Source: Bacteroidota bacterium
Lineage (GTDB): Bacteria > Bacteroidota > Bacteroidia > Chitinophagales > Chitinophagaceae
Assembly: GCA_028875955.1 (NCBI GenBank)
Contig: JAGWTX010000122.1
Span: 1-7,190 of the forward strand
DNA length: 7,190 nt
Reading direction: 5' to 3'
The position numbers and the translations under genes were made by a program. Shown one piece after another: positions 1 to 5,592 of the stretch; position 1 is the first letter of the stretch, and each line of letters opens with the position of its first letter. Below the pieces are notes generated by a model, which worked only from the letters and a program-made list of their open reading frames with translations, had not been told where the DNA came from and ran no database searches.

Positions 1-508
1 ATGCGCCTGATACAGGGCCCGCAAACATGGCTTCCACAAGTACCACCGATCCAATGGCGGCACCGGCAAACAGTCCCTGTTCTTTGGAACCGGTAGACAC
101 CCGGAAAACCACCAGCATCAGTATACAGGTTAGTATGATTTCGAGAATAAAAGATTGTTGCCAGCCATTGGCAGGTAAAGTAGCACCCAGCGTTAAGGAT
201 GAGGGAAATAAATAAGCCAGTAATCCGCTGGCAGAAACTGCCCCCGCCAGCTGTGCCAGCAGGTAAGGAACCAGTTCTTTTACCGGAAAAAGTTTGGCAG
301 CGGTAAACGCCAGGGTAACCGCGGGGTTAATATGTGCCCCGGAAATATCGCCAAAAGCATAAATCAAAGCCATCACAATCAGTCCGAAAATAATGGCAAC
401 CCCCACATGCGTTACCGAACCATGCATGGTTTCATCAACAATGGCCGCACCGGTTCCGCAAAAAATAAGGATGAATGTGCCCAGGTATTCTGACAGGTAT
501 TTTCTCAT
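1..508 (-). CDS. Aquaporin / MIP-family channel, 3' end cut off by the window edge
   Basis: Integral membrane channel of the major intrinsic protein family, which passes water, glycerol or small neutral solutes such as As(OH)3. Reading the minus strand from the ATG at 508 gives 169 uninterrupted codons. Membrane segments appear near residues 9-25, 35-53, 80-101, 118-136 and 148-162. The first half-helix motif SGAHINPAVT lies at residues 56-65, with NPA at 61-63. The frame reaches the edge reading GPVSGA, where the second motif (normally SxNPAR) should begin, so roughly the last quarter is missing. Its ATG overlaps the stop of the acetyltransferase gene in an ATGA, which implies translational coupling as the fourth visible gene of the ars operon. 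Aquaporins in ars operons (AqpS of Sinorhizobium meliloti) are known to conduct arsenite, so export of arsenite or methylated arsenicals is likely by context. The fold is certain. The substrate is inferred, and a plain water channel (AqpZ-like) remains possible. Confidence 0.9.
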   Translation of the reverse strand, partial: MRKYLSEYLGTFILIFCGTGAAIVDETMHGSVTHVGVAIIFGLIVMALIYAFGDISGAHINPAVTLAFTAAKLFPVKELVPYLLAQLAGAVSASGLLAYLFPSSLTLGATLPANGWQQSFILEIILTCILMLVVFRVSTGSKEQGLFAGAAIGSVVLVEAMFAGPVSGA

Positions 509-996
509 GCTGTTCCGGTTCTTGTACTTCTTCTTTCCAGCAGAAGCGTATCACGCCAGATGCCATTCATTTTGCCGATTTTTTCCCTGCTTCCAACCAT
601 GCGGAAACCACAGGCTTTGTGAATGGCAATACTGGCTTTGTTTTCAGGGAAAATACCCGACTGAAGCGTCCAGAAATTTTCTTTCTCACTGGCTTCTATC
701 AATGCACCCAGTAATTGCCTGCCAATTCCTTTACCCCTTGCCGCATCGCTTACATATACGCTTACTTCACCAACGCCGGCATATACACAACGGCCGCTTA
801 CCGGTGTAATAGCAGCCCAGCCAAGAACTGTTGGCCCTTCAATGGCAACCAGTCTTGGCCTCGCAGCATGTGCAAGGTCCCACTCCTCCCGCGAAGGGGC
901 TGAAGTTTGAAAACTGGCATTACCGGTAGCAAGGCCTTCTTCATAAATTTGTTTAACGGCATCCCAGTGATGGGTTAACATTTGGGTTATCTCCAT
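505..996 (-). CDS. arsN1: GNAT N-acetyltransferase, ArsN1 / phosphinothricin acetyltransferase-like
   Basis: Cytoplasmic acetyl-CoA-dependent N-acetyltransferase of 163 residues, the usual length for the PAT/Bar/ArsN1 group. Seen in the sequence: an N-terminal IYEEGLATGNASF segment (17-29), core strand GEVSVYV (76-82) with Glu77 at the position of the catalytic acid in PAT enzymes, the acetyl-CoA pyrophosphate loop RGKGIG (87-92), the family signature TLQSGIFPEN (110-119) and the C-terminal LLLERR (151-156). Enzymes of this group acetylate the amino group of phosphinothricin, methionine sulfoximine or the organoarsenical antibiotic arsinothricin; the last is the known role of ArsN1. The gene starts 10 bases after arsM and overlaps the aquaporin start by 4 bases, so it belongs to the ars operon, and that context favours arsinothricin as substrate. 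Family assignment is firm. The exact substrate is inferred from the neighbours. Confidence 0.85.
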   Translation of the reverse strand: MEITQMLTHHWDAVKQIYEEGLATGNASFQTSAPSREEWDLAHAARPRLVAIEGPTVLGWAAITPVSGRCVYAGVGEVSVYVSDAARGKGIGRQLLGALIEASEKENFWTLQSGIFPENKASIAIHKACGFRMVGSREKIGKMNGIWRDTLLLERRSTRTGTA

Positions 997-1006
997 GGCT
1001 CTTTAT

Positions 1007-1864
1007 TTAACCGCAACATCCCGAACCGGGTGTGCAGCAGGCTTCCTGTGTTACTGGTTTTTCCGCATAAACGGTTACACTGTAAATACCCAGGTTACTG
1101 TTTCTGAAATCGATTAATTCCTCTTTGCTGATATAGTGTAACAGAATATCATCCGGTATGGTAATTACTTTTTCTTTCTGAATAGTAATGTTAGTAAAAC
1201 TATTTGCACTGATGAGTTCCAGGTATACCTGTTTCTGGATAGCACCCGATACACAACCGGCATACATTTCGGCAGCCTGTTTTAATTGTGCAGGCAATTC
1301 GCCTTCGAGTACAATATCCGAAATACTGAAATGGCCACCGGGCTTGAGTACGCGGAATATTTCCTGTAATACATTGTATTTATTGGGAACCAGGTTCAGT
1401 ACACAATTGCTCACCACCACATCGGCAATATTGGCCGATACCGGCATTTTTTCAATATCACCCAAACGAAATTCTACATTGTGCCAACCCAGTTTCTCTG
1501 CATTGGTACGGGCTTTCTCAATCATTTTCTCGGTAAAATCAATCCCGATTACTTTGCCGGTTTCGCCTGTGAGCGAACGGGCAATAAAACAATCGTTACC
1601 GGCACCGCTACCAAGGTCAATTACGAGGTCGCCCCGTTTAATTTTGGCAAACTCAGTAGGTAAGCCGCATCCCAGGCCAAGATCGGCATCGGGGTTATAG
1701 CCATTTAGTTGTGTGTAATCATCAGCCATCAGGTTATACACTTCAGTGCTGCAGGCACCGCTGCCGCAACAGGATGCTGCATTCTGTTCCTGCGGTTGCT
1801 CAGCTATTACACTGTATTTTTCTTTTACGAGGGCTTTGAGTTCATTGTCGGTAAGCATATACAT
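1007..1864 (-). CDS. arsM: Arsenite S-adenosylmethionine methyltransferase ArsM
   Basis: Cytoplasmic enzyme that methylates As(III) using S-adenosylmethionine, giving mono-, di- and trimethylated arsenicals. The 285-residue protein has the class I methyltransferase fold: SAM-binding motif I DLGSGAG at 83-89, the acidic strand end GIDF at 107-110, and VLKPGGHFSISD at 172-183. Cysteines 38, 66, 154 and 204 have the spacing of the four conserved ArsM cysteines (28 between the first two, 50 between the last two, as in the algal enzyme CmArsM), so both the N-terminal disulfide pair and the As(III)-binding pair appear present. Additional cysteines are an N-terminal CC at 32-33 and a C-terminal CC-x5-CC at 276-284. 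It follows arsR by 24 bases and is surely co-transcribed. The start could be Met1 or Met3, and neither has a clear ribosome binding site. Function is confident. Confidence 0.96.
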   Translation of the reverse strand: MYMLTDNELKALVKEKYSVIAEQPQEQNAASCCGSGACSTEVYNLMADDYTQLNGYNPDADLGLGCGLPTEFAKIKRGDLVIDLGSGAGNDCFIARSLTGETGKVIGIDFTEKMIEKARTNAEKLGWHNVEFRLGDIEKMPVSANIADVVVSNCVLNLVPNKYNVLQEIFRVLKPGGHFSISDIVLEGELPAQLKQAAEMYAGCVSGAIQKQVYLELISANSFTNITIQKEKVITIPDDILLHYISKEELIDFRNSNLGIYSVTVYAEKPVTQEACCTPGSGCCG

Positions 1865-1888
1865 GTTTTTTGATTACAGATTCCTGGT

Positions 1889-2224
1889 TTAGCAGCAGGC
1901 TTTTCCTTTCTCTTTTTGGAGTGATGAAAACAGAAACCCAAATTCCTTGTTTACCGCTTCAAATGCATCCCAGTTAATACAGTAACAGCTTTTGGGCCCG
2001 TCGATGGTGCCTTTGATGAGTCCGGCTGTTTTCAATTCTTTGAGGTGCTGTGAAACGGTAGACTGTGCAAGTGGTAATACCTCAACAATTTTCCCGCAGA
2101 TGCATTCGTTTTGGGCTGCCAGTATTTTCAGAATGGCGATTCTGGCAGGGTGGGCCAGGGCTTTGGCAAATGTGGCCAGTTGCTGTTCTGATTCGGAAAA
2201 TTCGGTTGTTTTCGCTGATGCCAT
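1889..2224 (-). CDS. arsR: ArsR-family As(III)-responsive transcriptional repressor
   Basis: Dimeric winged-helix metalloregulator of 111 residues that represses its own operon and leaves DNA when it binds As(III) or a related thiophile. The ArsR core is visible: ALAHPARIAILKIL (22-35), recognition region LAQSTVSQHLKELKTAGLI (52-70) and a wing around 71-84. Cys41 and Cys43 sit in an ECIC motif equivalent to the ELCVC box of classical arsenic sensors. There is a second Cys pair, SCYC (Cys80, Cys82), in the wing and a vicinal CC at the extreme C terminus (110-111), a position also used in the Acidithiobacillus-type sensors. It is the first gene of the leftward ars operon, and two inverted repeats suited to ArsR lie just upstream. 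The start at 2224 is favoured because it gives the normal family N terminus and lies 4 bases from the proximal operator. Which cysteine pair binds the inducer cannot be decided here. Confidence 0.95.
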   Translation of the reverse strand: MASAKTTEFSESEQQLATFAKALAHPARIAILKILAAQNECICGKIVEVLPLAQSTVSQHLKELKTAGLIKGTIDGPKSCYCINWDAFEAVNKEFGFLFSSLQKEKGKACC

Positions 2225-2228
2225 TAAC

Positions 2229-2248
2229 TTATCGTTTTTTTACGATAA
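2229..2248. promoter_or_regulatory. Proximal ArsR operator
   Basis: Perfect inverted repeat TTATCGT - six bases - ACGATAA. It begins 4 bases upstream of the arsR start codon and covers the transcription start predicted from the -7 box at 2251-2258. It shares the ATCGT half site with the second repeat at 2277-2292. ArsR repressors bind such AT-rich dyads in their own promoters, so self-repression here is a strong inference. Confidence 0.75.
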
Positions 2249-2275
2249 TTCAAAACTATAACAATTTTTGAATTA
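2246..2275. repeat. 30-base inverted repeat lying between the two ArsR operators
   Basis: TAATTCAAAA at 2246-2255 is the exact reverse complement of TTTTGAATTA at 2266-2275, with a 10-base spacer. The left arm contains the minus-strand -7 box, so the symmetry may reflect a second regulator site or be incidental in AT-rich DNA. The arms overlap the proximal operator by three bases (2246-2248) and stop one base short of the distal one. Confidence 0.5.
2251..2258 (-). promoter_or_regulatory. Bacteroidota -7 promoter box for arsR
   Basis: On the minus strand this reads TAGTTTTG, an exact match to the Bacteroidota consensus TAnnTTTG. Transcription would start near 2243-2246, inside the proximal operator, leaving a leader of about 20 bases. 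No TTG is found at the -33 distance. That position is occupied by the distal operator at 2277-2292, so repressor binding there would compete directly with RNA polymerase. Confidence 0.6.
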
Positions 2276-2276
2276 A

Positions 2277-2292
2277 ATCGTATTTGTACGAT
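2277..2292. promoter_or_regulatory. Distal ArsR operator
   Basis: Perfect inverted repeat ATCGTA - TTTG - TACGAT, with the same half site as the repeat at 2229-2248 but a shorter spacer. It covers the expected -33 region of the arsR promoter. The two dyad centres are 46 bases apart, a little over four helical turns, so two ArsR dimers would lie roughly on the same face of the DNA. Confidence 0.7.
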
Positions 2293-2424
2293 AATTATTT
2301 TCTTCCTTGTATATGGTATCCTTATTAGAAAATGGCCTGTGCCTGCCTCCAAAAATTCTTTAATCACCATTCATCATTTTTTTAAACCGTTCACCATATT
2401 CTAAATTTTATGATTTTTTCTAAA

Positions 2425-2441
2425 TAATTGACAATCAATTA
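2425..2441. repeat. Short palindrome, 7-base arms
   Basis: TAATTGA - CAA - TCAATTA, a perfect dyad in the gene-free region about 50 bases upstream of the -33 element of the padR operon promoter. The position would suit an activator site, but the AT-rich surroundings make a chance origin possible. No regulator can be assigned. Confidence 0.35.
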
Positions 2442-2487
2442 AATAAGTAAAGACAGTTACTATCTTCTGCCCATTACTAAAAAAAAC

Positions 2488-2514
2488 TTGGTACTATGTG
2501 TTGCATAGTACCAA
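2488..2514. promoter_or_regulatory. Long palindrome, probable PadR operator
   Basis: TTGGTACTATG - TGTTG - CATAGTACCAA, perfect 11-base arms around a 5-base centre. It contains ATGT and a matching CAT half, resembling the ATGT-n-ACAT dyads bound by PadR-family repressors. It covers the probable -33 element (TTG at 2501-2503) of the promoter for the small gene, padR and the PspC gene. Autoregulation by the PadR encoded at 2881 is therefore the likely meaning. A hairpin role is unlikely because the site lies upstream of the predicted transcription start. Confidence 0.7.
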
Positions 2515-2531
2515 ATAAATGCACATCTTTG
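2501..2531 (+). promoter_or_regulatory. Promoter of the padR-pspC operon
   Basis: A TTG at 2501-2503 is followed after 20 bases by CATCTTTG at 2524-2531, one mismatch from the Bacteroidota -7 consensus TAnnTTTG and at the right spacing. Transcription would start near 2536-2540, leaving an A-rich leader of about 70 bases before the ATG at 2610. The -33 element sits at the centre of the palindrome. Confidence 0.6.
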
Positions 2532-2609
2532 TGTTGTCAAAGGGAATGAAACAGTAAAACAAAACAAACCCCAAACAAACATTTTAAAAACATTCTAATA
2601 AAAAAGATC

Positions 2610-2801
2610 ATGAAAACGCAAAACAACACCTTCTTTCAAAATCTGGGAAAAGCCCAGTTAGAAAATTTGGTAAACGAAGTAAAAGAAACCGTTGCCACAG
2701 GAATTCCCAGCATCCAGCAAAAAACCGCTTTTGGCGTAGTAGATTTATGGAACCTGGAGCGCAGCAGAAAAACCAGAATGATCAGAAGACATCTGGCTTA
2801 A
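2610..2801 (+). CDS. Small basic protein of unknown function, first gene of the padR operon
   Basis: A 63-residue protein with no signal peptide or membrane segment. An amphipathic helical N-terminal half (about 8-31) is followed by a conserved-looking core FGVVDLWNLE (41-50) and a strongly basic tail rich in Arg and Lys (51-61). I recall short Bacteroidota proteins with the same ending, an LWN(I/L)xR motif followed by an arginine-rich tail, but know no assigned function. The ATG follows an A-rich leader with no Shine-Dalgarno, which is normal for the phylum. It lies directly behind the palindrome-controlled promoter and 79 bases before padR, so it should be co-regulated with it. The basic tail could bind nucleic acid or another protein, but this is only a guess. 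Position behind a promoter and coding-like composition argue that it is real. Confidence 0.75.
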   Translation: MKTQNNTFFQNLGKAQLENLVNEVKETVATGIPSIQQKTAFGVVDLWNLERSRKTRMIRRHLA

Positions 2802-2880
2802 GAAGTTCTTGACAGACACATTATTCAATTACAAACGCCTGCCATACTGTTAAAAAGGGTTGCAGGTAAAAACGCCGGTT

Positions 2881-3249
2881 ATGGATATTCAAAACACACA
2901 AAGTCAGATGCGCAAAGGTGTATTGGAGTTTTGTATTCTCTCCATTATTCGCCAGGGGGAAGTTTATCCCAGTGACCTGGTTGAGCGGATGAAAAAAGCC
3001 AATCTCCATATTCTGGAGGGCACGCTCTATCCTTTGCTGACCAGATTGAAAAATGCTGGCCTGCTAACCTACCGCTGGGTGGAAAGCAACAGCGGACCCC
3101 CACGTAAATATTTCGTGATGACAGACAAAGGTCTTGAATTCTATGGTGAGCTCGAAAGAACCTGGCAGGAGCTGGCAGATGCCGTTCATGCCCTCACACA
3201 GCCTTTAGACAACCATGACTCATCCGAAGAAAACCAATCCCAACCTTAA
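2881..3249 (+). CDS. PadR-family winged-helix transcriptional repressor
   Basis: A 122-residue DNA-binding protein of the short PadR type, which dimerises through its C-terminal helix and usually represses its own operon. The family fold is clear: QMRKGVLEFCILSII (9-23), the recognition helix EGTLYPLLTRLKNAGLL (46-62), and the wing with SGPPRKYFVMTDKG (71-84) containing the typical PPRKYF turn. A C-terminal helix (85-105) and a disordered acidic tail follow. I chose ATG 2881: an in-frame TTG at 2860 would add seven residues not seen in relatives, which start M-[D/N]-x-[Q/E]-N-T-Q-S-Q-M. It ends 23 bases before the PspC-domain gene, and this pairing of PadR with a membrane protein is common in Bacteroidota. 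The palindrome at 2488-2514 is its probable target. The inducer is unknown. Confidence 0.92.
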   Translation: MDIQNTQSQMRKGVLEFCILSIIRQGEVYPSDLVERMKKANLHILEGTLYPLLTRLKNAGLLTYRWVESNSGPPRKYFVMTDKGLEFYGELERTWQELADAVHALTQPLDNHDSSEENQSQP

Positions 3250-3272
3250 CCAACCATAAAATTGAACAGACC

Positions 3273-5495
3273 ATGAAAAAGGTAATAAATATAAACTTTC
3301 AGGGCAGGGTAATACCCATTGAAGAATCTGCCTATGACATGCTGAAGCAGTATGTAGAAAGTTTGCGTAAGTTCTTTGCTGAGGAGGAAGGTCGTGATGA
3401 GATCATCAATGATATCGAAGGCCGTATTGCAGAACTCTTTGGTGAAAGCCTGAAAAAAGGAAGTACCTGTATTACGGAAGCGGATGTGGATACCATCATC
3501 GCCAGTATGGGTCGCCCCGAAGATTTTGAAGACGAAGAAGGTAAAGTGCAATCACAGTTAGGTGGAGAGAACGCGGGTAAAGACAAATCCTACAGTTCAG
3601 AAAACGCCTATAAAACCGAACAGCCCCGCGGACGTTTGTTCCGGGATGAGAATGAAAAGATCCTGGGTGGTGTATGCGGCGGACTGGCCAATTACCTGCG
3701 CATCGATCCCACCATCGTAAGATTGGTGTTTGCCTTGATCAGTTTCGGAGCGGGTACCGGTATCTTATTATATATACTCTTATGGGTCATCCTGCCAGCC
3801 AGACAACTGAATAGCATCACTTCTACCAAACGTTTATACCGTAACCCGGAAGAAAAAGTGATTGCCGGTGTAGCCAGTGGTATCGCCTCTTATTTCGATA
3901 TCGCCATCTGGATCCCCCGTTTGATCTTTGCGCTTCCATTGGTAGCAGGAATCGTAAGCTCCATATTCAGAAGTGCCTTCTGGTATGATGTGGATCCTTT
4001 CCCCGGTATCATCTTCGGCTCATTTGGCGGAACGCTTTTTGTTGTCTATGCAGTCTTATGGGCTGTGATCCCCGAAGCCAAAAGCGCTTCGGAGAAACTG
4101 GAAATGCGCGGTGAAAAAGTGGACCTGAATACGATCAAGAACACCATACAGGAAGACCTGGAAGGTTTCAAATCCCGCGCTGAAAAATGGGGCGGTGAAT
4201 TCAAGGAACATGCCCAGCAGTTCGGTCAGGAATTCGGACAAACCATTGGTCAGAAAGGACGTCAGTTTGGTTCCGAAGCCGGTTATGCAGCCAAAAAAGG
4301 GGGCAGCAAACTGATCCGTGCGATCGGCATCCTCTTCAAGGCATTCTTCCTCTTTATCGCAGGTATCATCGCTTTTGCACTGCTGATCGCTTTGGGTGCC
4401 CTCATGGTGGCAGGTGTCGGTGTATTTCCCCTGAAGAATTTCTTCCTGGAAGGATTCTGGCAGAATGCACTCGCATGGGCTACCCTGCTCCTTTTCCTGG
4501 GTATTCCGGTTGTGGCATTTATCACCTGGCTGGTCCGGAGAATCATGGGTGTCAGGTCCGGTAACAAATACCTGGGTTATACCTTCGGAGGCTTGTGGTT
4601 TATCGGCCTGGTTTGTGGCGGTTTACTCGCTGCATCCATTGCCCGAAACTTTGATGCAAGGGCAAGGGAAAAACAGGACTATACCATTACACAGCCTGTA
4701 TCCGGAAAACTGATCGTGAACGTACCCGACAGCAAAGTAAAAGTATACGGACGCTGGTTCAGAATGGATGGTATCCTGAATATGAATGATGACAGTTTGT
4801 TCCTGAACAATGTACGTCTCCGCCTGATCAAGAGCACCGATTCGCTCTATCACATCAGTGCCTATAAATATAGCAACGGTAGTGATGAGTCCAGCGCCCT
4901 GAGCAATGTGAAACAGATAAGCTACGGAATCAACCAGCAGGATAGCCTGATCTATCTCGACAGGGGATTTGCCCTGCAGAGAGGAACCAAATTCAGGAAC
5001 CAGAGCGTAACCGTTACCCTTCAGATCCCTGTTGGAAAAAGGATTGTGATCAAGAGCGCGGTTTCCCGCAGACTGAATTCCTTCCATATCAGCACCGGCA
5101 GGAATGACTGGGACTTTGATGAAGACTGGAACAACGATTATGAACACTGGAGTTCCGATGTGGAATATGTCATGACCGTAGGCGGACTGGAAAGGGTTGA
5201 CAAAAAGGATGTGCAGTCGGATGATGACGAAAACGATGCCGTTGAAAAATACCAGAAGAGCAAGGAAGAATTGAAGAGGGAATATGAAAAAAAGCAAAAG
5301 GAAGCGGAAGATCTGAAGAAAGAACTGGATAAGCCTTTGGATACCACCAAATACCATTACCAGAAATCAACTTCCTACGCACCGGTACCTGAAATCAAAT
5401 CCATTGCCATTGCACCCCATGAGCAGGCAGCAGCAGAAGAATCTGCGATTAGCCTTGATGCTTCCAGGCTCGTGTATATGCAAATGGTTTTATAA
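3273..5495 (+). CDS. Tandem PspC-domain membrane protein with N-terminal HAAS-like domain
   Basis: A 740-residue inner-membrane protein, probably an envelope-stress sensor or effector. Residues 1-88 are soluble and helical; EGRDEIINDIEGRIAELF (39-56) and a later ADVDTIIASMGRPEDFE (70-86) resemble the HAAS helical domain that accompanies PadR regulators. Two PspC domains follow. The first (121-176) is canonical, with LGGVCGGLANYL. The second (186-270) is divergent, with an insertion near 231-247. Residues 281-345 form a Gly/Gln-rich amphipathic stretch with repeated (Q/E)FG units. More membrane segments lie near 350-382, 397-421 and 433-455. A large beta-rich C-terminal domain follows (about 470-640), then a charged coiled coil (655-690). 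In phage-shock systems PspC senses membrane damage and controls the transcriptional response. Here the partner would be the PadR encoded 23 bases upstream, since no PspA or PspF is visible. Family and architecture are firm; signalling to PadR is inferred. Confidence 0.9.
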   Translation: MKKVININFQGRVIPIEESAYDMLKQYVESLRKFFAEEEGRDEIINDIEGRIAELFGESLKKGSTCITEADVDTIIASMGRPEDFEDEEGKVQSQLGGENAGKDKSYSSENAYKTEQPRGRLFRDENEKILGGVCGGLANYLRIDPTIVRLVFALISFGAGTGILLYILLWVILPARQLNSITSTKRLYRNPEEKVIAGVASGIASYFDIAIWIPRLIFALPLVAGIVSSIFRSAFWYDVDPFPGIIFGSFGGTLFVVYAVLWAVIPEAKSASEKLEMRGEKVDLNTIKNTIQEDLEGFKSRAEKWGGEFKEHAQQFGQEFGQTIGQKGRQFGSEAGYAAKKGGSKLIRAIGILFKAFFLFIAGIIAFALLIALGALMVAGVGVFPLKNFFLEGFWQNALAWATLLLFLGIPVVAFITWLVRRIMGVRSGNKYLGYTFGGLWFIGLVCGGLLAASIARNFDARAREKQDYTITQPVSGKLIVNVPDSKVKVYGRWFRMDGILNMNDDSLFLNNVRLRLIKSTDSLYHISAYKYSNGSDESSALSNVKQISYGINQQDSLIYLDRGFALQRGTKFRNQSVTVTLQIPVGKRIVIKSAVSRRLNSFHISTGRNDWDFDEDWNNDYEHWSSDVEYVMTVGGLERVDKKDVQSDDDENDAVEKYQKSKEELKREYEKKQKEAEDLKKELDKPLDTTKYHYQKSTSYAPVPEIKSIAIAPHEQAAAEESAISLDASRLVYMQMVL

Positions 5496-5517
5496 ACTCG
5501 GTTGAAGTTGGGACTAT

Positions 5518-5551
5518 AAGAACCCGGTCCTGTTCACAGGATAGGGTTCTT
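5518..5551 (+). terminator. Strong hairpin after the PspC gene, possible terminator or attenuator
   Basis: AAGAACCC at 5518-5525 pairs with GGGTTCTT at 5544-5551. Inside, TCCTG (5528-5532) pairs with CAGGA (5537-5541) around a TTCA loop. The hairpin is stable, but the following bases (CCCTTACTTCTTTTA) are an imperfect T tract. It may end the padR-pspC transcript partially and let some polymerase pass into the gene at 5593, for which no separate promoter box is seen. Confidence 0.6.
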
Positions 5552-5592
5552 CCCTTACTTCTTTTATCTGTAAACCCATCAAAACAAATGAT

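Larger units (their letters stand above)
2225..2609. other. AT-rich divergent intergenic region between the ars and padR-pspC operons
   Basis: A 385-base stretch with no credible gene on either strand. From left to right it holds the arsR operators and -7 box (2229-2292), a featureless AT-rich part, a small 7-base-arm palindrome (2425-2441), the long palindrome and promoter of the rightward operon (2488-2531), and an A-rich untranslated leader of about 70 bases. I see no tRNA, no attachment site and no insertion-sequence remnant. Confidence 0.8.

Noticed and set aside
393..809. Plus-strand open frame of 138 codons across the aquaporin/acetyltransferase junction
   Set aside because: It spans two real genes on the other strand, and its sequence has no domain-like features.
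1188..1700. Plus-strand open frame of 170 codons opposite arsM
   Set aside because: It is fully antisense to arsM, whose motifs and cysteines are intact. The predicted product matches no family.
2225..2609. Mobile-element scar, attachment site or CRISPR array in the large intergenic region
   Set aside because: No tRNA end, no direct-repeat pair and no regularly spaced repeats are present. The palindromes are explained better as operators.
2860..2880. TTG start extending PadR by seven residues
   Set aside because: The ATG at 2881 gives the usual N terminus of Bacteroidota PadR proteins. The extension has no motif and the TTG has no ribosome binding site.
4623..5357. Long minus-strand open frame of 244 codons opposite the PspC gene
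   Set aside because: It is antisense to a well-supported coding region, its protein is a Phe/Ile-rich low-quality sequence without a recognisable domain, and it has no promoter or start context.
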